A stretch of DNA of 64,000 nt, taken from NCBI RefSeq assembly GCF_002929505.1, contig NZ_PJJL01000063.1:57366-121365 (forward strand). Direction: 5' to 3'. The DNA is from Cryobacterium sp. Y57. Its GTDB lineage: Bacteria > Actinomycetota > Actinomycetes > Actinomycetales > Microbacteriaceae. The position numbers were made by a program, and so were the translations under genes. The notes under the pieces are model-generated. The model did no database searches. It saw only the letters and a program-made list of their open reading frames with translations, and had not been told where the DNA came from. Shown here one piece after another: positions 26,422 to 34,414 of this stretch. How positions within the stretch are numbered: the stretch's first letter is position 1; the number at the start of each line of letters is the position of its first letter.

Positions 26422-26700
26422 ATGTCTGAACGAACCGCCGTCATTGCCAGTCGTGTCGGACTGCACGCCCGCCCGGCTGGTATTTTCGTCGCCGCCGTTG
26501 GCGAGTTACCCATCGAGGTCACCATTTCCATGGCCGGCGAACCGGTCGACGACGCCATGGATGCTTCGAGTATTCTCTCGATCATGAGCCTGGGCGCCTC
26601 CAACGGCGACACCGTGGTACTGCGAGCAGAGGGCGACGGCGCCGACGAGGCTCTTGACTCTCTCGTCAAGATTCTCGAGACCGACCTCGACGCCGAGTGA
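26422..26700 (+). CDS. ptsH: PTS phosphocarrier protein HPr
   Basis: 92 residues, normal length. The phosphorylated His is H15 in SRVGLHARPAGIF. The regulatory serine region reads DASSILSIMSLGASNGD, so a Ser is present where HPr kinase would act in Firmicutes; actinobacteria generally lack that kinase. It passes phosphate from enzyme I (encoded 56 bp upstream) to the IIA domain of FruA. AGGAGAA precedes the ATG. Confidence 0.96.
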   Translation: MSERTAVIASRVGLHARPAGIFVAAVGELPIEVTISMAGEPVDDAMDASSILSIMSLGASNGDTVVLRAEGDGADEALDSLVKILETDLDAE

Positions 26701-26838
26701 TACCCGTTCCCGTTTGCGTGGAATCCTTTACGCCGCACAACTAGGTAGCTAAAGTAGGAAATCTCGGGGTTTATCCTCGTGACCGGCGCAGCTACCGGTA
26801 CCGGCAACATTTTTCCTGCGAGCGAAAAGGAACCTACC

Positions 26839-27111
26839 GTGACCGAACGACAGACGTACCTGGGTAATGTCGAAAGCACCCCTGACAACACGGAGCGCAC
26901 CATCACAGACTGGACCGACCTCGGCCAGGAGATGTGGTCGTACCTTACGGGCAAGGGTGCCGCTATCAACTACAGTTTCGTTGATATGGTCGTCGAGGTT
27001 CCCCGCGACATCGGCCCCGACGCCCCGCGAGCAGTGTGGAAATTCAACGGCACCCTGCGCGTCACGACCAGCGACGAGAAGACAGCCGGCTCCGACCCCT
27101 TCCGGAGCTAG
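26839..27111 (+). CDS. Small protein of unknown function, coupled to FHA gene
   Basis: 90 residues from GTG 26839, which follows AAAAGGAA; an ATG at 26779 is in frame but lies before that site. The sequence is acidic, with a central amphipathic stretch (TDLGQEMWSYLTGKGAAINYSFVDMVVEVPRD) and a C-terminal strand (AVWKFNGTLRVTT). No motif is recognised. Only one base separates its stop from the GTG of the FHA-domain gene, so the two proteins are probably made together and may interact. Confidence 0.7.
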   Translation: MTERQTYLGNVESTPDNTERTITDWTDLGQEMWSYLTGKGAAINYSFVDMVVEVPRDIGPDAPRAVWKFNGTLRVTTSDEKTAGSDPFRS

Positions 27112-27112
27112 T

Positions 27113-28114
27113 GTGAACGCCTCTGCGGGCTCCTCAACCGGAAACTCAAAAGTATCGGCCACACAACGGACACCGTCCCGCGTCAAGCTGAACTTTGATC
27201 TCAGCTTCTCCCTGGTGGAGCCCACCGGAGCCGCCGGCGCTTCGAAAGCTCATCCTGATACGGACTCGACCGGTTCAGAATTCGGTGATTCCTTCGGGGC
27301 AGAGGATGCCATGCACGGCACGGTAACGGCCGACGGTACGGAAATCACTGTCTTTACGAGCAACCCCGAAATGTTTGTGCAGGGCCGAGCACTCAATCTG
27401 GAACCGTTACGCACGATCGCCTCCGAGTTGGCCAGTCGTGGTCTGACCGTCTCCATCACCGGTCCCGTCGGGCTGATCGCCCGGCTGGGCGACGTGCAGG
27501 CATCCGTCACGCAACGTCTGGTAACGCGGTCGCCCAACATCGTACTCGGGTCCCGCACCGCTTTGGGCCCGCTGGTACAAGCGCGAATTCGGGGACAGGC
27601 CCGGATGCCCGTGGCGATTCCACTTCCGCCATCGACCGTGTTCCCGCTCGTTCCGACCTTCGACCGGCGCAATCGCCGCCGCGTCACGACGACTCACTAC
27701 ACGCCCGGCAGCGGGCGTCCTCGCCTCATTTTCGTCGTCGGGTCACAGAACTGGAACGGGCAGATGCCCCGTGAATTCGATCTGCTGCCGGGCATCACGA
27801 CGATCGGTTCCTCGCCTGAGGCCGACCTGCAATTGCCGGGATTGAAACCCTTGCACGCCGAGATCCGCCACGATGACAACGACGAATACCGTCTATTCGC
27901 CACCGGTGATGTCGCGGCCAGCTCTCGACCGTCCGACGACGGTCGCAGCAGTCGCAACGGGCAGATTTTGCGCACCGGTTCACGACTTGAAATGGGCCCG
28001 TGGCGGATGGGTTACTTTCGTGAGGAGTTCGCCGACCACGGCCGTCCGTTCGGCGGACGAGTGGGGGGCGAACTGGCTGTGCAGAAACCTCAGCCGCCCA
28101 GGCGTCGCGTCTGA
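27113..28114 (+). CDS. FHA domain-containing protein
   Basis: 333 residues from GTG 27113. The N-terminal half carries a compact unknown domain (GTVTADGTEITVFTSNPEMF ... LEPLRTIASELASRGLTVSITG). The C-terminal part has a forkhead-associated fold: FDLLPGITTIGSSPEADLQLPGLKPLHAEIRHDDNDEYRLFA, then RSSRNGQIL. The usual SxxH of the phospho-threonine pocket reads LKPLHAEI here, so His is kept but the Ser is not. FHA proteins read phosphothreonine signals from Ser/Thr kinases; no such kinase is encoded nearby. A basic tail (PRRRV) ends the protein. Confidence 0.82.
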   Translation: MNASAGSSTGNSKVSATQRTPSRVKLNFDLSFSLVEPTGAAGASKAHPDTDSTGSEFGDSFGAEDAMHGTVTADGTEITVFTSNPEMFVQGRALNLEPLRTIASELASRGLTVSITGPVGLIARLGDVQASVTQRLVTRSPNIVLGSRTALGPLVQARIRGQARMPVAIPLPPSTVFPLVPTFDRRNRRRVTTTHYTPGSGRPRLIFVVGSQNWNGQMPREFDLLPGITTIGSSPEADLQLPGLKPLHAEIRHDDNDEYRLFATGDVAASSRPSDDGRSSRNGQILRTGSRLEMGPWRMGYFREEFADHGRPFGGRVGGELAVQKPQPPRRRV

Positions 28115-28130
28115 CCAGCAGACGAGGCCG

Positions 28131-28156
28131 GGGTGCCGCACTTGTGTGCGGCACCC
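28131..28156. terminator. Hairpin between convergent genes
   Basis: Perfect 11-bp stem GGGTGCCGCAC (28131-28141) and GTGCGGCACCC (28146-28156) with a 4-base loop TTGT. It sits exactly between two genes that end facing each other (28114 and 28156). There is no U-tract on either side, so it may act as a weak bidirectional terminator or RNA end stabiliser. Confidence 0.55.
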
Positions 28157-28662
28157 TACGAGGTGAAGAGGCCGGTCCAGACTGCCCGTGATCCCGACTC
28201 TCCAATGAGCGCCACGGTGACCACCGCTCCGACCGCGCTCACCACAACCACGAGATCGATAATGACGGTGGCAATCAAGCGCCCGGTACGGCTCCGCAGA
28301 ACGGATGCGGAACGGGCACCGTCACCGTTGATATAGCAATACCAGCCCCATTGCAGCGCAGCCACGAGGAACAGAGCGATCACCCACGGCAGCAAGGTTT
28401 CACCCAGGGACGTGTGCGCACCGAGCAATGGCGTGATGGTGACGAGGCGGGACTGCAACCATTCGCCCGCCTGCACCGCGAGGGGAACCAACACGAGCGC
28501 GGCGAGGGCGCTGAGCGGCGTCACGATGCCCAGCCGCCGCCGAACCGCCGGCCAGAACGCCGTGAGCACCGCGCACAGCGCGGCCAACGGCACCACGATC
28601 ACGACCGCGTGCACGATGAGCACGTGCAGCGGCAATCCGTTGAATTCCCAGTCAAAGTTCAT
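28156..28662 (-). CDS. DUF2231-type membrane protein
   Basis: 168 residues with four predicted membrane helices. It begins FNGLPLHVLIVHAVVIVVPLAALCAV, the family hallmark with conserved His residues (LHxxxVH) in helix 1, which in relatives may bind heme or metal. The remaining helices run at about 43-63, 88-107 and 130-153. The function of the family is unknown. The last codons fall into the hairpin shared with the FHA gene. Confidence 0.82.
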   Translation of the reverse strand: MNFDWEFNGLPLHVLIVHAVVIVVPLAALCAVLTAFWPAVRRRLGIVTPLSALAALVLVPLAVQAGEWLQSRLVTITPLLGAHTSLGETLLPWVIALFLVAALQWGWYCYINGDGARSASVLRSRTGRLIATVIIDLVVVVSAVGAVVTVALIGESGSRAVWTGLFTS

Positions 28663-28885
28663 TTATTGTCTTCCCTCGTCTCGGGTATGCGCAGCCGTCG
28701 GGTGTAGATCCTGAACATAGCCTGCGACGACAGGACCGCACACTCTTGGCCTGATCATCGCATGAATCGAGCCGATTCGAGGCAGATACTCCAATACATC
28801 CGGCCGTCAGCATCCGATCACGCCGCAACGATTCTCGGGGGGCTCCACGGGCGCACCCTGCCACCGCTCGTGCGAGGGTGGGGAA

Positions 28886-29510
28886 GTGACCTAGACCGCA
28901 CCGAACGTCTTCACCACCCGTCCGACCCTGCGGGGAACCTTCGAAATGACCGCCTCTACGCATTGGCTCGCTACGGCCTGCGCTCAGGCCGTGCTCGAAC
29001 GGGGCGGCAACGCCTTCGACGCGGCCGCAGCAGGGTGCGGAGGCATCCGCTGCAGTCGGCGAACCAACGGTCGATGCACCCGCCCGCACCGAGGCTGAGT
29101 CAGGCGCCCGCACGACCCTCACCCCGACGCTCGCGTTGAAGGACGGGCAGACGGTGGCGGCGCTCGGCTCCACCGGCGGTGACCAGCAGGACCAGTGGCA
29201 GTGCTGTATCTGCTGCGCACGATCGTCGGCGGGTGCACTCCGCAGCAGGCGATCGATGCGCCCGCCTTTCACAGCACCTCGTTTCCGGGGCTCGTTCTGG
29301 CCGCGTACCGGGGAACCCGGCAGCGCCGTAGTCGAGGATCGGCTCGGCGAAACGGTCATCGCCGAGCGGGAAGGGCGCGGCTACCGGATCACGCAGGCCG
29401 GCGACGGGGCGCTCGGGCGCATCTCAGCGGTCAATCGCGAACCGCGGAGCAGGCTGCTGCAGGCGGCGGCGGATGCACCCGGCACGCAGGGCTACGCGGC
29501 CGGTCGCTAA
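28886..29510 (+). pseudogene. Gamma-glutamyltransferase gene remnant
   Basis: Two pieces of a gamma-glutamyltransferase survive. The N-terminal piece starts at GTG 28886 but meets TAG at the third codon (28892), then reads NVFTTRPTLRGTFEMTASTH and AVLERGGNAFDAAAAG. The C-terminal piece begins around 29110 (TLTPTLALKDGQ, STGGDQQDQWQ), shifts frame near 29190 (YLLRTIVGGCTPQQAIDAPA), shifts back near 29290 (SFWPRTGEP) and ends properly with GTQGYAAGR and TAA at 29510. Most of the middle, including the catalytic Thr region, is gone (roughly 380 residues by comparison with usual length). At least four lesions make it clearly non-functional. Confidence 0.85.
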
Positions 29511-29573
29511 CCTGGCTATAAAATACCACCGTTTAGCGTATTTTTCTGTCCCACGAATGGGGAGGACATTGAC

Positions 29574-29879
29574 TTGTCTATCCCCACTAGATTGAAGTTA
29601 TCGAACCGATTACCCGAGTCGGCGATGGAACGGACAATCGTGAAAATGTTGCAGACAGAGTGCCCAGAATGCGAGCAGATGGTGTGGATCACGTCGGATA
29701 CCCGATTCGCGACCTATCACTCGCTGGCCAACTCAACCAAGGATTGCCCCGGCTCCCGAATGAACGTTCCAGTACCGCCCAAGCAGACCGCCGCGAGCCG
29801 TCGACGCGCGCAGGCTGAGTTGCTCGCCTGGGCGCACTCCACGACCGCAGCTGGCGCCGACAAACATCAGGCCGCCTAA
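29574..29879 (+). CDS. Small putative zinc-binding protein
   Basis: 101 residues from TTG 29574, supported by GGGGAGG 8 bases upstream; ATG 29625 is an alternative. The core is ECPECEQMVWITSD, then TYHSLANSTKDCPGS: a CxxC, a His and a further Cys that could form one zinc site. The C-terminus is Ala-rich with a basic helix (AASRRRAQAELLAWAHSTT). TATAAAAT at 29517-29524 may be the -10 element. I do not recognise a named family. Confidence 0.68.
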   Translation: MSIPTRLKLSNRLPESAMERTIVKMLQTECPECEQMVWITSDTRFATYHSLANSTKDCPGSRMNVPVPPKQTAASRRRAQAELLAWAHSTTAAGADKHQAA

Positions 29880-30118
29880 ACCCATTCCTTTCCCCGACCG
29901 ATGCCATTGACTCACCCGTCACGTGCTGCCGTCGGTAACGCAGACAAGGCGGTGCTCCCGAATTGCCGGGACTGCACCGCCTCGTCTGATTTAACGCGGC
30001 CCCCGACCACCCACGTGCGCCCCGAGCAAGTAACTCGGTCGAGCAGCGGTTACAACGGGTACATAACAAACCGACCGACCGGGAGGCACCGGCCGCGTAC
30101 TGGGGATAGACTCCGCAA
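29880..30118. other. Intergenic stretch upstream of the candidate small RNA
   Basis: No gene is seen on either strand. TAGACT at 30107-30112 could be the -10 element for the small RNA starting a few bases later. No convincing -35 element is visible. Confidence 0.4.
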
Positions 30119-30240
30119 TCGGTTTTTATCAGCCTCTTCTCAGGCCATCCCCGTACCGTTATATACGGAGTTCCCCCACTCCAACGATTGGCCCCGGCAT
30201 ATTTCTCACCTCCCCCAGGCGAGAAGTGTCGGGGCTTTTT
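30119..30240 (+). ncRNA. Candidate 6C small RNA
   Basis: The segment can fold into two hairpins with C-rich loops: stem GGAGT/ACTCC with loop TCCCCC (30167-30182), and stem TTCTCACC/GGCGAGAA with loop TCCCCCA, nested in an outer stem CCCCGGCA/GTGTCGGGG (30192-30234) and followed by CTTTTT. A small CCGT/ACGG hairpin precedes them. Two C-loop hairpins ending in a terminator define the actinobacterial 6C RNA (B11 in mycobacteria), whose loops pair with G-rich translation starts. The 5' end is an estimate from the -10-like TAGACT; a covariance search was not possible here. Confidence 0.68.
30192..30240 (+). terminator. Intrinsic terminator of the 6C-like RNA
   Basis: Long stem CCCCGGCA...TTCTC pairing with GAGAA...GTGTCGGGG, followed directly by CTTTTT at 30235-30240. 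It also separates the RNA from the PLP enzyme gene at 30321. Confidence 0.75.
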
Positions 30241-30320
30241 CGTAGTCCCTTCCGGCCAGGTGGTCACCCCCGACTCGTAACGTTTGATGTTGGACGCGGC
30301 GGCCGGTCTAGCGTGGAAGG

Positions 30321-31571
30321 ATGACCTCTCGCACCGAACCGATCCCCGCCTCAAACCCGGAACCACGGCCGGACAAGCATGATCCGGCCACGCTGGGCTT
30401 TCAGACCCAGTCAGTCCACGCCGGCAACGCGATCGATGTCGGCTCGGGGGCGCTCCGCACACCGATCGTGATGGCCAATTCATACGCTCTGCCCGACGAC
30501 CCATCGATGATGAGCTGGTCGGGCGCGACACCTGGTCTCTACACCCGCAACACCGGCACAAATCAGCAGGGCCTGCAGCACAAGCTCGCCGTGCTCGAGC
30601 GCGGCGAAGACGCCGTGGTCTTAGCCAGCGGTGTCGCCGCCCTGCACGCCGTGTTCTTCACACTGCTCAAGACCGGCGACCACGTTGTCGTCGCCAACGT
30701 CACCTACGAGGCCTCGTATCGGCTCTTCACCGAACTTCTGCCCGACAAATACGGAATCAAGGCCACCTTTGTGGACGCGACGGACCTGGCTGCAGTGCGG
30801 TCCGCCATCCGCTCTACGACGCGTCTGATTCACATTGAGACGGTCGGCAACCCCACGACCGCGGTGACGGATGTCGCGGGCGTCGCACAGATCGCGCACG
30901 AAGCCGGCGCGCTGCTGTCGATCGACAACACGTTCACGCCGCCACCGCTGTTTCGCCCCCTCGAGCACGGAGCCGACCTTGTCGTGCACTCGTTGACAAA
31001 GTACATCAACGGGCACGGCGACGCGATGGGTGGCGCCGTCATCGGCAGCGCGGCGCTGATTCGCCGGATCAAGGTTGACGCGATGGTCGACGTGGGCGGT
31101 GTGATCAGCCCGTTCAACGCCTGGCTGATCATGCGCGGCTCGGTTACGCTCCCGCTGCGCATCCGGCAGCACTGCGAGTCAGCGCTCGCCATCGCCCGTT
31201 TTCTCGAGGCCGATCCGCGGATCGCATACGTCGCCTACCCGGGGTTGGCCTCGCATCCGCAGCACGCCGTGGCCCTGCGGCAGCTCCCGCAGGGTTTCGG
31301 CGGGGTGCTCGCCTTCGCCGTCACTGGCGACAAGGCGACGCAGAACCGGTTCGTCGCGAACCTGCGCGTGATCACGTCGGCCGTGTCGCTCGGGCACGAT
31401 GAGTCACTCATCGTGCACGTCGACAACTCCGGGCCGCGCGTCGCGGCGTACCCGGCACCGTTTCGCGAATTCGGGCACCTCCGCTTCTCGGTGGGCCTCG
31501 AAGACACCATTGACCTGGTGGCCGATCTCGCGGCGGCCCTCGATGCCACGTTCGCCGCCGCCGTTCTCTAG
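30321..31571 (+). CDS. Transsulfuration-family PLP enzyme (cystathionine synthase/lyase type)
   Basis: 416 residues of the Cys/Met metabolism PLP family. Visible features: LGFQTQSVHAGNA at the start, substrate-phosphate and PLP contacts LYTRNTGTNQQ and ASGVAALHAVFF, LLSIDNTFTPPPLFRP, and the PLP Lys K227 in HSLTKYINGHGD. The C-terminal LRFSVGLEDTIDLVADL closes the fold. Members make or cleave cystathionine, or sulfhydrylate acyl-homoserine; I cannot tell gamma-synthase from methionine gamma-lyase. The ATG has only GGAAGG directly before it, so a very short leader is possible. It is separate from the metY-metX pair at 58209. Confidence 0.85.
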   Translation: MTSRTEPIPASNPEPRPDKHDPATLGFQTQSVHAGNAIDVGSGALRTPIVMANSYALPDDPSMMSWSGATPGLYTRNTGTNQQGLQHKLAVLERGEDAVVLASGVAALHAVFFTLLKTGDHVVVANVTYEASYRLFTELLPDKYGIKATFVDATDLAAVRSAIRSTTRLIHIETVGNPTTAVTDVAGVAQIAHEAGALLSIDNTFTPPPLFRPLEHGADLVVHSLTKYINGHGDAMGGAVIGSAALIRRIKVDAMVDVGGVISPFNAWLIMRGSVTLPLRIRQHCESALAIARFLEADPRIAYVAYPGLASHPQHAVALRQLPQGFGGVLAFAVTGDKATQNRFVANLRVITSAVSLGHDESLIVHVDNSGPRVAAYPAPFREFGHLRFSVGLEDTIDLVADLAAALDATFAAAVL

Positions 31572-31583
31572 CCCGTCGCGCGG

Positions 31584-32363
31584 CTAAGCGGCCAGGGCGC
31601 TCGTGACTCGGGCCTCGACCCGCGTGCGGGCGTCGTGCTGAGCGGTCAGTCCGGCCAGGAGCAGAGCCAGCTGGTCGGCCGGGGAATCGGGCGCTTCGGG
31701 GTGCCACTGCACACCAACGATCGGAGCGCTCCCGTGCTCCAGCGCTTCGATCAGGCCGTCCGGGGCGTGGGCAGCGGCCACCAGCCCGGCGCCGAGACCA
31801 TCGACGATCTGGTGGTGGGCGCTCTGCACCGAGATGTCCACCCCGCCGAGGAAGGTCGCGATCGTGCTGCCTGTGGCCAGCGTGACGTCGTGGGTAGAAA
31901 GGATCTGGTCGATCGGCACGTCGATGTTCTTGTGAATACCGTCGTCGATGTGCTGCACCAGAGTGCCGCCGAGGGCGACATTGATGATCTGCAGGCCGCG
32001 GCAGATGCCCAGCAACGGTGTGCCGAGCGCGAGCGCACGCTGCACGAGAGCGATCTGGCCCTCGTCTGCGGAAGCAAAGTGCACCGTCTCGCCCTCATAA
32101 CCGGTTGTGCCGCCGTAGTAGCTGGGGGAGATATCTTCGCCGCCGACGATGACGACAGCGTCGGCATCCACGGTACGGCGCAACAGTTCGGCGGGGGTGA
32201 CGTCGGCGGCGGCGACGCGGGTGACAGACCAGCCACCTGCTGTGGCTTCAGCGACGACGCGAGAGTTGAGCACCTGCACCTTGGCGTGGTAACCGGGCCG
32301 GTCAGGACGCGCGGTCGTGACCTCGACGACGGCGAGCATGCGGTTCGTGAGTTCTTCGTTCAT
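31584..32363 (-). CDS. Class I glutamine amidotransferase, gamma-glutamyl-GABA hydrolase type
   Basis: 259 residues. Nucleophile Cys in LLGICRGLQIINVALGGTLVQHI, catalytic His-Glu in GVQWHPEAPD, and the family segment SAHHQIVDGLGAGL. This is the PuuD/peptidase C26 branch, which hydrolyses gamma-glutamyl amides in polyamine or amine catabolism. Early DISPSYYGG matches the family's substrate loop. No puu genes lie nearby, so the physiological substrate is open. GGGAG precedes the ATG at 32363. Confidence 0.88.
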   Translation of the reverse strand: MNEELTNRMLAVVEVTTARPDRPGYHAKVQVLNSRVVAEATAGGWSVTRVAAADVTPAELLRRTVDADAVVIVGGEDISPSYYGGTTGYEGETVHFASADEGQIALVQRALALGTPLLGICRGLQIINVALGGTLVQHIDDGIHKNIDVPIDQILSTHDVTLATGSTIATFLGGVDISVQSAHHQIVDGLGAGLVAAAHAPDGLIEALEHGSAPIVGVQWHPEAPDSPADQLALLLAGLTAQHDARTRVEARVTSALAA

Positions 32364-32600
32364 GCGGGGCTCCCGTCGGTGTCGATTGCGCTGCGCTCAA
32401 CCAAGGCCGCGTTCATCCCATCTTGGGCGGCGCGCGTCGAGTGTGCGAGCGGTCCTGTAACACGGGGCAACATCGGCCTCAGGCAGATTTTTGGAGGTTC
32501 CCAGACTCGCGTCTACCGGTCACCCTAAACTTTGCAACAGACACGCACTTCTCTGGCGGAATCCTTCGGCCAGGGCCACTCTTTGTGAAAGGACCTCCGA

Positions 32601-33332
32601 ATGACCAAGCAGTCCATCTTCGGCCGTATCTCCCAGCTTGCGAAGGCGAACATCAACGCCATCCTGGACTCGGCGGAAGACCCGGCCAAAATGCTTGACC
32701 AGATGGTGCGCGACTTCTCGGGCAGCATCTCCGATGCCGAAAGCGCGATTGCCGAGACCATCGGCAACCTGCGTCTGCTCGAAGATGACCACCGTGAAGA
32801 CCAGGAAGCCGCCGTGGAGTGGGGCGACAAGGCCCTCGCTGCGAGCCGCAAGGCCGACGAGCTGCGCCTGGTCGGCAACGCTGCCGACGCCGACAAGTTC
32901 GACAACCTCGCCAAGGTCGCGCTCGGTCGACAGCTCACCTCCGAAAAGGAGGTCAAGACCGCCGAACCACAGATTCAGGCGCAGACCGCCGTCGTCAACC
33001 AGCTCAAGACCGGCCTGAACGCCATGAAAGAAAAGCTGGTGCAGCTCACCAACAAGCGCGCTGAGCTGATCGCGCGCTCCAAGACCGCCAAAGCGCAGGT
33101 ACAGGTGATGGACGCCGTCAAGAGCATCGACATGATGGACCCGACCAGCGAGGTCAACCGCTTCGAAGACAAGATCCGGCGCGAGGAGGCCCGCGTACGC
33201 GGCGCCCAGGAACTCGCCGCATCCAGCCTCGATGCACAGTTCGAAAGCCTCGACGATCTCGGCGAACTCACCGAAGTGGATGCCCGCCTCGCCGCTCTGA
33301 AGGCCGGCAACACCGCCGCCATCGAGGGTTAG
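32601..33332 (+). CDS. pspA: PspA/IM30 family protein
   Basis: 243 residues, nearly all helical coiled coil: MTKQSIFGRISQLAKANINAILDSAEDPAKMLDQMVRDF is the amphipathic membrane-binding start, followed by heptad-rich helices up to about 200. PspA/Vipp1 proteins form ESCRT-III-like polymers that protect the cytoplasmic membrane under stress. No pspB/C or regulator gene is adjacent, so this is the stand-alone actinobacterial form. GAAAGGA is placed well before the ATG. Confidence 0.9.
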   Translation: MTKQSIFGRISQLAKANINAILDSAEDPAKMLDQMVRDFSGSISDAESAIAETIGNLRLLEDDHREDQEAAVEWGDKALAASRKADELRLVGNAADADKFDNLAKVALGRQLTSEKEVKTAEPQIQAQTAVVNQLKTGLNAMKEKLVQLTNKRAELIARSKTAKAQVQVMDAVKSIDMMDPTSEVNRFEDKIRREEARVRGAQELAASSLDAQFESLDDLGELTEVDARLAALKAGNTAAIEG

Positions 33333-33490
33333 GCCGGCGCATTCGACACGTGCCAGTCGTGCCGGCCCGGTGTGCACCCGGCACATTCGTCGAGTGACGG
33401 CAGGGCGGCATTCGTTCCCCGGTCGGCCGCAAGAAATTTGTTGTCGGCGAAGCGGATGCTGCCTGCACGGTCGCTGGGCCATACTGAGGT

Positions 33491-34324
33491 ATGGCTCCCA
33501 CCTTCGTTGTAGTACCGCAGTGGCAGGGTTCGACTTCTCCGCGCGCAATGCGCCTGATCGACGGGGCGGCGGCTATCCAGGGCGACCTCCCCTTTTCGGC
33601 CACGCGCCTGGTGGATGTGCCGGTCGAGGCCGGTGATTCGCTCGATACCGGCGTGCGTCGGTTCTCAGCGATCCAACAGGTACGCGAACGACACACCAGG
33701 ATCTTGAAGGACACCACCGATTGGGCCCTCTCGATCGGGGGCGACTGCGGCATCGCGTTGGCCGCGGTCGAACACGCGGCGCGCACGCATCCGGGCGATC
33801 TGGCCGTGGTGTGGTTTGACGCCCACCCCGACCTGCACACGCCGGAATCCTCGCCGTCGGGCGGATTTTGCGGCATGGTCTTGCGCGCGATCAGCGGCGA
33901 AGGGCCGGCCGAACTCGAGCTGGCCGCCGCGAGCAGCGTGCGGCTGCAGAACGTCGTTCTCGCCGGCATTCGTGACATCGACGATGCCGAGGACGTTCTG
34001 CTGAACGAGCACGGCCTGGTGAGCGTGTCGTGCTCCGAGCTGGCTGACCCCGCCGCGCTCATCGCGGCGGTTGCGGCAATCGGCGCCACGCACGTTTTCG
34101 TGCACATCGACCTTGACGTGCTCGATCCTTCGTCGCTCGATGGCCTCAGTGATCTCATTCCGTTCGGGCTGAGCGTGGCTGATCTCGGCGGCGCGATCAC
34201 CGCCCTGCGTGCCAACTTCGCCCTCGCCGGCGCGACCATCACCGGGTTCGCGCCCGCGTCCCCGGCGGCGGCGACCGATGACCTGCCGAGTATTCTGCGC
34301 ATCATCGGCGCTCTCACCCGCTAG
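33491..34324 (+). CDS. Arginase/agmatinase superfamily protein
   Basis: 277 residues. The di-metal site is mostly present: WFDAHPDLHTP (D110, H112, D114) and HIDLDVLDP (D207, D209). The first ligand, normally His in GGDH, is Cys86 in SIGGDCGIAL. Ureohydrolases of this fold act on arginine, agmatine, guanidinobutyrate or formiminoglutamate. The His-to-Cys change may alter metal content; no substrate loop is diagnostic. It is followed at 91 bp by an enoyl-CoA hydratase gene without an obvious shared pathway. Confidence 0.83.
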   Translation: MAPTFVVVPQWQGSTSPRAMRLIDGAAAIQGDLPFSATRLVDVPVEAGDSLDTGVRRFSAIQQVRERHTRILKDTTDWALSIGGDCGIALAAVEHAARTHPGDLAVVWFDAHPDLHTPESSPSGGFCGMVLRAISGEGPAELELAAASSVRLQNVVLAGIRDIDDAEDVLLNEHGLVSVSCSELADPAALIAAVAAIGATHVFVHIDLDVLDPSSLDGLSDLIPFGLSVADLGGAITALRANFALAGATITGFAPASPAAATDDLPSILRIIGALTR

Positions 34325-34414
34325 CTGGATGCCCCGCCACTGCGCCCCGCGCCGGCCACAGAGAAACCGCTGACCACGTCCGCCTGCAACGTCACCTGTA
34401 TCAATGGAGGTCCC

